The notes: a model not told the origin generated them from the letters alone. 64,000 nucleotides of DNA from Shinella sp. XGS7 (GCF_020535565.1 NZ_CP084758.1:3919001-3983000); one strand, 5' to 3'. Numbered from the stretch's first letter, positions 51,724-60,048 are shown. Translations and numbers: made by a program.

Positions 51724-52453
51724 CATGCACACCACCGCCAGCGGCCTCCAGTACGAAGACACCACGCCGGGCACCGGCCCCGAGGCCAAGTCGGGCCAGG
51801 ACGTCAGCGTCCACTACACCGGCTGGCTCTACAAAGACGGCGTCAAAGGCCAGAAGTTCGACTCCAGCAAGGACCGCGCCGAGCCCTTCGACTTTGAACT
51901 GGACGGCGGCATGGTGATCCGCGGCTGGGACGAAGGCGTGCAGGGCATGAAGGTGGGCGGCACCCGCGTGCTGGTGATCCCGCCCGAGCTGGGCTACGGC
52001 GCCCGCGGCGCCGGCGGCGTGATCCCGCCCAATGCCACCCTGATGTTCGAGGTGGAGCTGCTGGGCGTGTCCGGCGGCGAAGAGGCCGTGAGCCTGAACC
52101 TGACCAGCACCGCCAGCGGCCTGCAGTTCGAGGACAAGGTGATCGGCGACGGCGCCGAGGCCAAGAGCGGCGCCCGCGTCACCGTGCACTACACCGGCTG
52201 GCTCTACAAGAGCGAAGGCGGCCTGCGCGGCAAGAAGTTCGACTCCAGCAAGGACCGCCGCGACCCCTTCAAGTTCCAGCTGGACGCCGGCATGGTGATC
52301 CGCGGCTGGGACGAAGGCGTGCAGGGCATGAAGGTCGGCGGCACCCGCATCCTCGTGATCCCGGCCGAGCTGGGCTACGGTGCCCGCGGCGCCGGCGGCG
52401 TGATCCCGCCCAACGCCACCCTGATGTTCGAGGTGGAGCTGCTGGCGGTCTGA
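51724..52453 (+). CDS. FKBP-type peptidyl-prolyl isomerase with two tandem domains
   Basis: 242 residues made of two FKBP domains (1-115 and 128-242) with almost identical cores: [36 protein letters not shown] and [26 protein letters not shown] occur in both. Usual bacterial small FKBPs have one such domain of about 115 residues. No signal peptide, so cytoplasmic. The ATG at 51724 has AGGA 14 bases upstream. Followed by a terminator. An intragenic duplication is the clear origin. Confidence 0.92.
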
Positions 52454-52508
52454 GACTGGCACGCCACGCGCTGAACGGGCGCGCGCACCTCTGATCAAGC
52501 TGATCATC

Positions 52509-52546
52509 AAGCCGGTGGGCCCACAGCCCGGCCGGCTTTTCTTCTT
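52509..52546 (+). terminator. Rho-independent terminator after the FKBP gene
   Basis: AAGCCGG (52509-52515) pairs with CCGGCTT (52532-52538), with an internal GGGC/GCCC, and is followed by TTCTTCTTC. Confidence 0.75.
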
Positions 52547-52633
52547 CTAGGCCCGGCATGCGCCGTGGAAAAAGCCCGCTGCGGCCACCGGATGCTGCTT
52601 GACGCCCGCGCAAGATCGGGCACACTTCGGCCA

Positions 52634-52766
52634 TTCCGCAAGGGGAGTAGCTGCACGGTGCAAGGCCGTGGCGGCGGCCCGTCAATACGGTACATGCCTA
52701 CTCAGGCGTGCACCCGGGTCCCGCAGCTGCCGGCATCAGGCCGGTTCTGCCCCGCAAGACCTTTCG
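52634..52766 (+). promoter_or_regulatory. yybP-ykoY (manganese-sensing) riboswitch
   Basis: Conserved blocks in order: AAGGGGAGTAGCTGC near 52640, the loop GGCCCGTCAATACGG at 52677-52690, GGCATCAGGCCGGTT and the closing CTGCCCCGCAAGACCTTTCG ending near 52765. These are the P1 and four-way/three-way junction elements of the yybP-ykoY family, which senses Mn2+. It ends about 60 bases before the TerC-family gene, the classic target of this riboswitch (alx in E. coli). Confidence 0.93.
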
Positions 52767-52825
52767 GATCTCATGGCAGCCGCCATGCGTTCCCTCAACC
52801 GTCTTGCTAGAAGAAAGCTGAATCG

Positions 52826-53797
52826 ATGACCACGATTGCACCCCTGTGGCTCTGGATCTTCTTTGTCGTCAGCGTGCTGGCGGCCCTGTTTGTCGACTTC
52901 GTCGTGCTGCGCAAGCAGGGCGCGCACGAGGTCAGCGTCAAGGAAGCCATCAACTGGTCCCTGGTCTGGGTGGGCCTGAGCCTGGCCTTCAACGCCCTGT
53001 TCTGGTGGGCCGTCAAGGACAGCACCGGCGACTCCGCGCTCGCCACCACCAAGTCCCTCGAGTTCCTCACCGGCTACCTGATCGAGAAGTCCCTGGCGGT
53101 CGACAACATCTTTGTCTTCCTGATGATCTTCACCTACTTCTCGGTGCCGCCGGCCTACCAGAAGCGGGTGCTGATGTACGGCATCATCGGCGCCATCGTG
53201 CTGCGCACGGTGATGATCCTGGTGGGCAGCTGGCTGATCGCGCAGTTCCACTGGATCCTCTATGTGTTCGGCGCTTTCCTGCTGATCACCGGCATCAAGA
53301 TGTGGTGGGCCGCCGGCCAGGAACCCGATCTGGAGAGCAACCCGGCGCTCAAGCTGCTGCGCAAGCTCATGCCGGTCAGCGAGAACTTCGACGGCGAACG
53401 CTTCTTCACGCTCAAGCGCGGCAAGCGCCTGGCCACGCCCCTGCTGCTGGTCATCGCCCTGGTGGGCATCACCGACGTGATCTTCGCCGTGGACTCCATC
53501 CCCGCGATCTTCGCCATCACCAGCGACCCCTTCATCGTGCTGACCTCCAACATCTTCGCCATCCTGGGTCTGCGCGCCATGTACTTCCTGCTGGCGGCCA
53601 TGGCCACCAAGTTCCATCTGCTGAGCTACGGCCTGGCGGTGGTGCTGTCCTTCATCGGCGTGAAGATGATGCTGATCGACCTCTACAAGATCCCGGTGAT
53701 GGTGTCCCTGGGCGTGGTAGTGGCCATCCTGGCCGTGACCATGGTGCTGAGCGTGCGCACCGCGCCGAAGATCGGCAGGCCGGACGCCGGCGCCTGA
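52826..53797 (+). CDS. TerC/Alx-family integral membrane protein
   Basis: 323 residues, about nine membrane helices. LEFLTGYLIEKSLAVDNIFVFLMIFTYF and VIFAVDSIPAIFAITSDPFIV contain the paired acidic motifs of the TerC family, which carry or sense Mn2+. Behind a yybP-ykoY riboswitch, so Mn-regulated and probably a Mn exporter or homeostasis protein like Alx/MntX. Length and motif order are normal. Confidence 0.93.
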   Translation: MTTIAPLWLWIFFVVSVLAALFVDFVVLRKQGAHEVSVKEAINWSLVWVGLSLAFNALFWWAVKDSTGDSALATTKSLEFLTGYLIEKSLAVDNIFVFLMIFTYFSVPPAYQKRVLMYGIIGAIVLRTVMILVGSWLIAQFHWILYVFGAFLLITGIKMWWAAGQEPDLESNPALKLLRKLMPVSENFDGERFFTLKRGKRLATPLLLVIALVGITDVIFAVDSIPAIFAITSDPFIVLTSNIFAILGLRAMYFLLAAMATKFHLLSYGLAVVLSFIGVKMMLIDLYKIPVMVSLGVVVAILAVTMVLSVRTAPKIGRPDAGA

Positions 53798-53807
53798 GCG
53801 AGCGCGG

Positions 53808-53839
53808 CGGCGAGCGCTGGGCTTGCCCGGCGCTCGCCG
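53808..53839 (+). terminator. Hairpin after the TerC-family gene
   Basis: Perfect 10-bp stem CGGCGAGCGC / GCGCTCGCCG, 10 bases after the stop codon. No T-run follows, so it may be a rho-dependent or weak terminator. Confidence 0.5.
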
Positions 53840-54101
53840 TGGTGTCTCGGTTGATACGTTCTGCGTAGCCAGCGGCTCAACCGGGCGTGGCTTCCAGGAT
53901 CAGGGGCGACAAAGAGGCGGATCGAGACATCGCAGCCCTTGTTCAAGGAATGTGCGCCGACAGAGCCCGAGGCTGTTGGGCTGCGGCCGCGGTGTGCAGC
54001 GAGTGATCCGCCAGGGACAACATCATCCCGAGGCTCGCTGCCGGAGTGGCTACAAGGTCCGTACACAGGTCACAGCTGGCGCGGCTCCGCTGCAATGATG
54101 G
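53840..54101. other. Non-coding stretch at the distal end of the cassette array
   Basis: About 260 bases with no supported gene. Contains partial inverted repeats (CAGCGAG ... CTCGCTG at 54000-54045) and a GTTGGGC at about 53968, perhaps degraded attC material of lost cassettes. Confidence 0.4.
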
Positions 54102-54108
54102 GTTGGGC
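54093..54108 (-). repeat. Half attC site (R''/L'') of cassette C
   Basis: On the minus strand GCCCAACCCATCATTGCA follows the cassette C stop codon by 5 bases. The 15 bases next to the core are the same as in the full attC at 54504-54572. The other half (L'/R') cannot be found, so the distal part of the site seems lost. Confidence 0.6.
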
Positions 54109-54113
54109 GTCAG

Positions 54114-54500
54114 TCATTGCTCGGCCTCCGTGACTTCCCGCCCTCGCTCCCAAGGCACGATGGTTTCCGGCCGCGGCAACGGTGCGCCGCCGTCGTAGGG
54201 CCAATGCAACTCGAGTTCCACCACTTGCCCTGCGGAGCCGTAAACGATAACGCCCACCTGCCTGTTTCCCGCCGACAGGCCGAGACCATCGGCAACGAGC
54301 TTGGTGTCGCTGCGCGGCCGGTCCTCTTCAACGAGGAAGCCAACACTTGCGCACCCGCAGTCGCACTGCGAATGCACAAGCAAGTTTTCAAGGGGGAGTT
54401 CCTGCAGTGCCGGCGTGTGAGGTGTTGGCGCTACAGCAAGCACTGTTTGCAGTACCGCGAGTTCAGCCGACGACAGTGGCCGTGGATCGACGTAGGTCAT
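54114..54500 (-). CDS. Cassette-encoded hypothetical protein C
   Basis: 128 residues, no recognised domain. MTYVDPRPLSSAELAVLQTVLAV, then a Cys-rich CDCGCASVGF and a beta-rich end (VGVIVYGSAGQVVELELHWPY). The ATG at 54500 lies 3 bases after the cassette recombination site GTTGGGC; ATG at 54509 would overlap the attC core. GC and codon use are lower than in core genes. Third cassette of the array; function unknown. Confidence 0.65.
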   Translation of the reverse strand: MTYVDPRPLSSAELAVLQTVLAVAPTPHTPALQELPLENLLVHSQCDCGCASVGFLVEEDRPRSDTKLVADGLGLSAGNRQVGVIVYGSAGQVVELELHWPYDGGAPLPRPETIVPWERGREVTEAEQ

Positions 54501-54503
54501 GAC

Positions 54504-54572
54504 GCCCAACGTTTGAATTCACCGGTCTGGCACGGCTTGCCGCGACAGGCCCGGTGGAATGATGGGTTGGGC
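54504..54572 (-). repeat. attC site of cassette B (integron recombination site)
   Basis: 69 bases. Minus strand reads GCCCAAC (R'' core) ... GTTGGGC (R' core), with L'' CATTCCACCGG pairing with L' CCGGTGAAT and one unpaired extra C in L'', the hallmark of attC. The centre GCGGCAAGCCGTGC is the variable terminal structure. It starts 1 base after the stop of cassette gene B. Confidence 0.85.
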
Positions 54573-54573
54573 C

Positions 54574-55002
54574 TCATGCGAATGGAAAGTCATCGTGCCT
54601 TGTGACAGTAGGGATGTCACTGTCACTTTTCAGCAATCGCTCGAGGATAGCTACAAGTTCCAACACATTCTTCGAGTTGTCTATGTTTCTAAACTTCGAC
54701 CATGACCACTTCTTCTCCTGTTGTATAGATGGAAGGATGGCATACCGCTCTGGGTCCTTTTCCGCTTCAGGATCTGAGTAAATGCAAAGGCCCATTTTGA
54801 AGGCATCGCGCTCGACCTCCAGCCACCAGCCCCAATCTTCGGCACAGTAAAACGACACATTTAGGCCAGCACGAGGTAGTACCGATTCGAGGTACTGGCA
54901 AAGCGCCTTACCGTACATGCGTTCGTTGACGATCTCCTGATCTTCGCCAGGCATGATCGGAAACTTCTTGGATTCGATAAGTAGGCAGCTCTGTGGAATC
55001 AT
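54574..55002 (-). CDS. Cassette-encoded hypothetical protein B
   Basis: 142 residues, unknown. Acidic, aromatic-rich stretch CAEDWGWWLEVERDAFKMGLCIYSD and a C-terminal helix (NVLELVAILERLLKSD); no membrane segment or signal peptide. Noticeably lower GC (near 50%) than the core genes. The start is 16 bases after the upstream attC core; it ends 1 base from its own attC. Second cassette of the array. Some resemblance to small cytosolic proteins of mobile cassettes, but no family could be named. Confidence 0.75.
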   Translation of the reverse strand: MIPQSCLLIESKKFPIMPGEDQEIVNERMYGKALCQYLESVLPRAGLNVSFYCAEDWGWWLEVERDAFKMGLCIYSDPEAEKDPERYAILPSIQQEKKWSWSKFRNIDNSKNVLELVAILERLLKSDSDIPTVTRHDDFPFA

Positions 55003-55018
55003 GACGCATCCCTATAAG

Positions 55019-55076
55019 GCCCAACCCCGGACTTCAGCGGCTGCCGAAGGCAGTCCGCTGAAATGACCTGTTAGCC
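55019..55076 (-). repeat. attC site of cassette A
   Basis: 58 bases. Minus strand starts GGCTAAC and ends GTTGGGC. Its arms TTCAGCGG and CCGCTGAA plus CTGCC/GGCAG form a strong stem with GAA loop and one unpaired base. It lies 4 bases after the cassette A stop codon. Confidence 0.85.
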
Positions 55077-55079
55077 CGT

Positions 55080-55445
55080 TCACAGGCCACCAAGGTAGAA
55101 AGACAGCAAGCCATCGGAGCTTTCGACTCCAAGAATCTCCATGAGGCGCTCAAGCTCGATACCGAGATGCTCCCTTGCCTCGGTATCCTGGTCGTCGAGG
55201 CGAAGGAGAGCAGCTTGAAACTGTCGCATGACCCAAAGTTTTGATGGGTGGGCTGTGATACCTGCCACCAGGGAATCAGTAAGCGTGTCTACGAGTTCGG
55301 TCAGTCGTGCTTTTTCTGCCCCCGAGACAACGCCAGGAAGGTAGTCAAGCTTGGACGCCTCTTTGAATTCAACGACCGCTGAAAGGACACTTGGTGTGAC
55401 TGCCAAGGGTTCATCGAGAACGTCCGTAATAGGGTCGTAGGTCAT
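55080..55445 (-). CDS. Cassette-encoded hypothetical protein A
   Basis: 121 residues, unknown. Helical, acidic: LAVTPSVLSAVVEFKEASKLDYL, LVDTLTDSLVAGITAHPSKLWVMRQFQAALLRL, ending GLLSFYLGGL. The start at 55445 is 3 bases after a GTTAGCC core at 55449-55455 and shares 12 bases around the ATG with the start of cassette C. Might be an immunity or addiction-type small protein, but nothing supports a specific role. Confidence 0.7.
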   Translation of the reverse strand: MTYDPITDVLDEPLAVTPSVLSAVVEFKEASKLDYLPGVVSGAEKARLTELVDTLTDSLVAGITAHPSKLWVMRQFQAALLRLDDQDTEAREHLGIELERLMEILGVESSDGLLSFYLGGL

Positions 55446-55448
55446 GAG

Positions 55449-55455
55449 GGCTAAC
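55449..55455 (-). other. Recombination core GTTAGCC at the 5' boundary of cassette A
   Basis: Marks the start of cassette A. A preceding attC or attI should extend to about 55515 (a GTCGGGC lies there), but its arms pair poorly, so I do not call it. No integrase gene is present up to the ferredoxin gene at 55692. Confidence 0.5.
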
Positions 55456-55691
55456 GCGATATGGGGTGACAAGCGCTATGCCCCAACGTCGGCGCGTGCT
55501 GCATAAGGTCGGGCGCTGATGCGCCGCCAAGTGCTTGATTCAAAACGGTGCCTCCGCGCTGTTCTGCATGTTCATACAGCATTGAATCCGCCGGCACATC
55601 CGGCAGCTTGTTACACCAGCCTCGCCTCGATTCTGACTGCAGCGGCCTTCCACATGGTGCCATGCGTCGGCGAGCCGGCCGCGCTGCGGGC

Positions 55692-56099
55692 TCATGCCAC
55701 CTCCCCGCCCTCCCCCGGCCCCTGGTGGAACACCAGCTCGGCCACGGGCCGGCCCTGCACCAGGTGCTCCTGGATGATGCGATCCAGGTTCTCGCCCTGG
55801 GCGTCGTAGTACCAGGTGCCGTCGGGCTGCACGCACATCACCGGGCCGCCCTTGCAGGCGGCAAAGCAGCTCACGCGGCTGCGCTTCACGCGCAGCGGCC
55901 CGTCCTGAATGCCGGCGGCCTTGAACTTCTCGCCCAGGCTGTCGAACACGGCCTGGGCCTGGCCGTCGGCCGTGCAGCGCGGGCCGGTGCAGACCAGCAG
56001 ATGGCGCCGGTAAGGCAGGATGCTGGGCCGCTGGGGCGTGGGGGTTTCAGGGGGCACGGCGGCCGCGCCGCTCGTTCGCTCATCGGGATCTTGATTCAT
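55692..56099 (-). CDS. [2Fe-2S] thioredoxin-like ferredoxin
   Basis: 135 residues. Cysteines in LLVCTGPRCTADGQ and SRVSCFAACKGGPVMCV give the C-x4-C ... C-x3-C ligand pattern of thioredoxin-fold [2Fe-2S] ferredoxins. N-terminal 30 residues are disordered, Pro/Thr-rich. It overlaps the end of the PepSY gene by 20 bases and is the last gene of the cobalamin-riboswitch operon. An electron-transfer role for reducing imported metal or cofactor is inferred. Confidence 0.85.
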   Translation of the reverse strand: MNQDPDERTSGAAAVPPETPTPQRPSILPYRRHLLVCTGPRCTADGQAQAVFDSLGEKFKAAGIQDGPLRVKRSRVSCFAACKGGPVMCVQPDGTWYYDAQGENLDRIIQEHLVQGRPVAELVFHQGPGEGGEVA

Positions 56100-57681
56100 G
56101 CGGTGATTGTCGGGGCTGGATCTGGGGTTGGCCCTGGAGCTGGGGTCGCGGCAGCCAGCCCAGGCGTCGCAGGCCCAGCAGCAGGCCCGCGGCGCTGAGC
56201 GCCAGGCCCAGCAGGCTCAGCGCAATCACCAGGGCCTCACGCGCCAGCGGCAGGCTCAGCAGCGGGGGCAGGTCCCAGCGGTGCAGGGCGTTGAAGAGCC
56301 AGCGGTTCCAGCGCGCGGCCTCGTCCACCCGCAGGGCCACGCGGGCGGTGCGCGGGTCCAGGTAGTAGGCCACGCTGTCCGCCCCCGCCCCGCCGAACAC
56401 CACGCGGTAGACCGGAAAGCTGCGGCGCTGGTGGCGCAGCGCGTAGTAGTGCAGATCGGGTTCCCTGAGCCAGCCGGCCTCGGTGAGCGGCTGCTGGGGG
56501 CGCAGCGTGCGGGCTGCGGCCTGCAGGCGCGCCTCGCTCAGGCCCGCGCCCAGCCAGCCGCCCTGCGCGTCCAGCGGCCGGGTGCCGCCGGGCGTGCTGG
56601 CCAGCCACAAGGCCTCGCCCTGGAAAGGCTGCACCAGCAGCTCGCCGCAGTCGCGGGGCCAGGCGGGCGGCAGCTGCAGGCGTGCCAGGGCCTCGCGCGT
56701 GAGCGCGGGGCCGCGCCAGCGGCGCTGCTCCTCGGCCGCCGCGGCCCCATCGCTGCCCGGCCAGCCCCAGGGCCCCATGGAGAGCCAGCCGCTGAAGATC
56801 CAGCTGAGCAGCACGCCGCCGCCCAGCAGGCCCAGCAGATGGTGCCAGCGCTGCCAGCGCTCGCGGTAGGGGCTGATGCTGCCGCTGGCGTAGCGCTGGC
56901 CGCCACGCCCCCAGCCCAGGCGCAGACGCTGCCAGCCCAGCAGCAGGCCCAGGGCGCACAGGCCCAGGGCCAGGGCGCTGCTCCACAGCACCACATCGCG
57001 CCAGAGCGCGCCCTGCACACGCAGCGGCGTGAAGTAGAGCCAGTGCGTCACCGAGCCCAGCCAGTTCCAGGCGCGCTCGCTGCGCCGCGTGTCCAACACC
57101 AGCTCGCCGCTGCGCTGGGCGATGTAGAGCTCCAGGCCCTGCCCATCGTCCAGGGCCACGCGGTAGAGCGGGCGCTGCACATTGAAGCGGCTGTAGACGC
57201 TCCACTGGTCCGGCGCCTCCAGCAGTTCCAGGGTCTGCACGGCCAGGGCCTGGCCGCTCAGGCGCTGGCCATAGTCCTGGGCCAGTTGGGCGGCCTGCTG
57301 CGCATTGAGCGCCGCGCGCGGCTGGCCGCTCAGGCCATCCACCGCCCACCAGCGCTTGCCGGCCAGAAAGAGCCAGACCGGGCGGCCCAGCTGCTGCTGC
57401 AGCTTCACGGTCTCGGGCGCACCGGCCTGCTGCAGCGCGGCCCAGGCCGCGGCGGCGCTGACCGTGGGGCGCTGCAGGGGCGCCGCCAGGGCCTGCTCAC
57501 GCTCGGCCGGCCCCAGCTCGGGCCGGGCCACAAAGAGCATCACCAGGCCCGAGAGCAGCCAGGCCAGCACCAGCAGGCCCAGGGCAATGCCCAGCCAGCG
57601 GTGCAGCAGGTGCAGATGGCGCTTGCCCAGCCGGGGCGGCCAGGCGCGCGGCGAGAGCGAGGGCATGGCGGGCGGCCTCAT
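56080..57681 (-). CDS. PepSY-associated membrane protein (reductase type)
   Basis: 533 residues with four main membrane helices: about 27-50 (HRWLGIALGLLVLAWLLSGLVML), about 230, about 285 (HHLLGLLGGGVLLSWIFSGWLSMG) and about 490, plus two periplasmic PepSY-like domains. Such proteins accompany TonB receptors and are proposed to reduce ferric siderophores at the inner membrane. Start at 57681 shares one base with the receptor stop (TGATG). Arg-rich tail at the C-terminus. Here it sits under a cobalamin riboswitch. Confidence 0.85.
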   Translation of the reverse strand: MRPPAMPSLSPRAWPPRLGKRHLHLLHRWLGIALGLLVLAWLLSGLVMLFVARPELGPAEREQALAAPLQRPTVSAAAAWAALQQAGAPETVKLQQQLGRPVWLFLAGKRWWAVDGLSGQPRAALNAQQAAQLAQDYGQRLSGQALAVQTLELLEAPDQWSVYSRFNVQRPLYRVALDDGQGLELYIAQRSGELVLDTRRSERAWNWLGSVTHWLYFTPLRVQGALWRDVVLWSSALALGLCALGLLLGWQRLRLGWGRGGQRYASGSISPYRERWQRWHHLLGLLGGGVLLSWIFSGWLSMGPWGWPGSDGAAAAEEQRRWRGPALTREALARLQLPPAWPRDCGELLVQPFQGEALWLASTPGGTRPLDAQGGWLGAGLSEARLQAAARTLRPQQPLTEAGWLREPDLHYYALRHQRRSFPVYRVVFGGAGADSVAYYLDPRTARVALRVDEAARWNRWLFNALHRWDLPPLLSLPLAREALVIALSLLGLALSAAGLLLGLRRLGWLPRPQLQGQPQIQPRQSPHESRSR

Positions 57682-59810
57682 CACTCGAAGCGCTGTTCCA
57701 GCACCAGATCGGCGCTGCGCGGGCGGCCCAGCAGGACCTGGCTGTCGGTGTAGGCGCTGCTGGCGTAGAGCTTGTCGCCCAGATTGCGCAGTTGCAGGCG
57801 CAGGCGGCTGCGCTCGCTCAGGCGCCAGCCCAGGCTGGCGTCCAGCACGGTGTAGGCCGGCATGCTGCGGCTGTTGCTGGCCCCCGTGTAGCGCAGGCCC
57901 ACATGGCGCAGGCCCAGGCCCGCCTCCCAGGCCGGCTGCTGGTAGCCCAGCCAGAGATTGGCCTGGCGCTCGGGCGCATTGGCCGCCCGATTGCCGGCAT
58001 AGGAGACCAGCTGCTGGTTCACCATGCTGCTCAGCGCCAGATAGCGCGCCTGCAGCCAGCTGGCATTGGCATCCACCCGCCAGGCGGGTGCGGGCAGCCA
58101 GCGTGCGCTCAGTTCCAGGCCGCGCGAGCGCTGGCTGCCGCCCTGCACGCTCTCGCTGGGGCGCTCGGGGTTGCGGGTCAGGATGTGCTCCTTGCGGATC
58201 TGGAACAGGGCCGCGCTCCACTCCAGGCTGCGGCCGGCGCGCTTGTAGCCCAGCTCGAACTGCCGACCCTCGGTGGGGCGCAGCTCGCGGTTGGCCTTGC
58301 TCAGGGTGGCGATGGTGCCCACCGGGTCGCTGCCGCTGCTGTACTGGGCATAGAGGCTTTGCGCGGCGTCGGGCTGGAAGACCAGGCCCAGGCGCCAGCT
58401 GTCGGGGCTGAAGCGGCCGCTCCAGGCATCGGGCTTGGGCGACAGCACTTCGCGCTCCACCCGGCTGCGGTCCTGGCGCAGGCCCGCCGCCAGATGCCAG
58501 CCGGCCAGGGGCTGCCAGTCGCCCTCCAGGAAGAGCGCGTGCTGGCGCATCTCGGAGCGCTGGCGCGGCAGCACGGGCTCGCGCACCACATAGCGGCCCG
58601 GGTCGAAGTCCTGCAGGGGCACGCGGGTCACGGTGTCGTAGTCGTACAGATCATTGGCGTGCTCGAAGTCCAGGCGCGTCAGCTCCACGCCGGCCACCCA
58701 TTGCAGCTGGCCCGCCGCGCCCGCCCGGCCCTGCAGCTCGCTGCGCAGCCCGCTCTGGCGCAGCTGGTGGGCAATGCCCAGATAGCCCTGGCGCTGGATC
58801 TGGCGGCCATCGGCCGTGGCCGCGTATTCCTCCAGATTGCGCCAGCGCCGGTCGGCCAGAAAGCGGTAGGCCTGGCTGCGCAGGCTGAGCTCCGGCGCCA
58901 GCTGCCAGTCCAGGCGCACGCGGGCGCGCTCCTGGTCCATGCGCCAGAGCGCGTCCTCCACGTTGTAGTTCTCGCGGCGCAGCTCGCGCCAGAGGCTGCC
59001 ATCGGGCTTGAGCGGGGTGCCGAAATAGGCGCCGGGCCGCTCGCGGTGCACGTCCAGGCTCAGGTCCAGGCGCAGGGCCTGGCTGGGCTCCCAGCGCCAG
59101 CTGCTCATCAGCTTGCGCTGGCGGTGCTCGCCGCGGGCCATGGCGCCATCGCCGCCCTTGACGAGCGCATCCAGGCGCAGGGCCGTGCGCTCGCTCAGGG
59201 GGCGGTTCAGGCCCAGGCCCAGGCGGTACTCGCCCTCGCTGCCCAGGCCCGCTTCCAGCTCGGTGCGGGCCTGGCGCTGCGGCGCCTTGCGTACCAGATT
59301 GAGCAGGCCGCCGATGGCGCCGTCGCCAAACAGCACCGAGGCCGGGCCGCGCAGCAGCTCGATGCGCTCATAGCCCCAGCTGTCCGAGGGGCCGGACTGG
59401 GTGCCCGAGGCCGTGGCCATGCGCAGCCCGTCCTCGGCCTGGGCCACCGAGTCATTGCCGCTGAAGCCGCGGCTGGCATAGGTGCTGCCCGAGCCCGGCG
59501 AGGCCATGGCGCTGATGCCCGTGGCCCGCCCCACCAGCTCGGACACCGCGGCATCGCCCCGGGCGCGCAGGCGCGCCACCTCCAGGGTCTCGAGGCTGGC
59601 GGCAATCTCCAGCGGGCTCAGGTCCAGGCGCGAGGCCGTGCTTTGCGGCCCCTGCAGGCCGTCGGCGGGGCGGGCCGCCTGGCCCTGCAGCTGCACCGGG
59701 GCCAGGCGCTTGGAGGCTTCGGCGGCCGCGGCCTGGGCCAGGGCGCCGCCGGTGGCCAGGGCCAGCAGCAGGGGACTGAGGGAAAAGGGAATGCGGGAGC
59801 GTTCGGACAT
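57681..59810 (-). CDS. TonB-dependent outer membrane receptor under cobalamin riboswitch
   Basis: 709 residues: signal peptide (about 1-27), plug domain (LEVARLRARGDAAVSELVGRATGISAM ... RIELLRGPASVLFGDGAIGGLLNLV) and a 22-strand barrel ending with the aromatic residue in LEQRFE. Sequence style is that of siderophore receptors (FhuE/FpvA-like) rather than BtuB. The start at 59810 gives a normal signal peptide; upstream frame to 60056 is non-homologous. The cobalamin riboswitch upstream suggests corrinoid uptake or a B12-repressed alternative function. Confidence 0.88.
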   Translation of the reverse strand: MSERSRIPFSLSPLLLALATGGALAQAAAAEASKRLAPVQLQGQAARPADGLQGPQSTASRLDLSPLEIAASLETLEVARLRARGDAAVSELVGRATGISAMASPGSGSTYASRGFSGNDSVAQAEDGLRMATASGTQSGPSDSWGYERIELLRGPASVLFGDGAIGGLLNLVRKAPQRQARTELEAGLGSEGEYRLGLGLNRPLSERTALRLDALVKGGDGAMARGEHRQRKLMSSWRWEPSQALRLDLSLDVHRERPGAYFGTPLKPDGSLWRELRRENYNVEDALWRMDQERARVRLDWQLAPELSLRSQAYRFLADRRWRNLEEYAATADGRQIQRQGYLGIAHQLRQSGLRSELQGRAGAAGQLQWVAGVELTRLDFEHANDLYDYDTVTRVPLQDFDPGRYVVREPVLPRQRSEMRQHALFLEGDWQPLAGWHLAAGLRQDRSRVEREVLSPKPDAWSGRFSPDSWRLGLVFQPDAAQSLYAQYSSGSDPVGTIATLSKANRELRPTEGRQFELGYKRAGRSLEWSAALFQIRKEHILTRNPERPSESVQGGSQRSRGLELSARWLPAPAWRVDANASWLQARYLALSSMVNQQLVSYAGNRAANAPERQANLWLGYQQPAWEAGLGLRHVGLRYTGASNSRSMPAYTVLDASLGWRLSERSRLRLQLRNLGDKLYASSAYTDSQVLLGRPRSADLVLEQRFE

Positions 59811-60048
59811 GGGTGGACGGGCCCGTTGGGAGGGCGCAAGGCTGGGCACCGACGCGGCGCAAGCCGGCGACGGGCCGATGAGGGGAACAAGACAAGGAGG
59901 GGCGTGCGGACGCCGGCCGCGGCGCTCAGGGCGCGCGACGGGTCCGCATCGGACAGGGCAAGGAAGGCCTGGGCATGGCAGTGGGCAGCGGCCGGGCGGG
60001 CGGCTGCAATCAGGCGTGCAGCCCCGCTTCCCCGCAGGCCCGCACCAC
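59811..60048. other. Long leader between riboswitch and receptor
   Basis: About 240 bases without supported gene or clear signal; part of the 5' untranslated region of the receptor operon. Confidence 0.4.

Noticed and set aside
55455..55515. A third complete attC (or attI) upstream of cassette A
   Set aside because: Core GTTAGCC is present and a GTCGGGC lies at the right distance, but the arms do not pair well enough.
55451..55663. 70-codon minus-strand frame ahead of the cassette array
   Set aside because: It reads through the cassette boundary and recombination core; looks like translated non-coding sequence.
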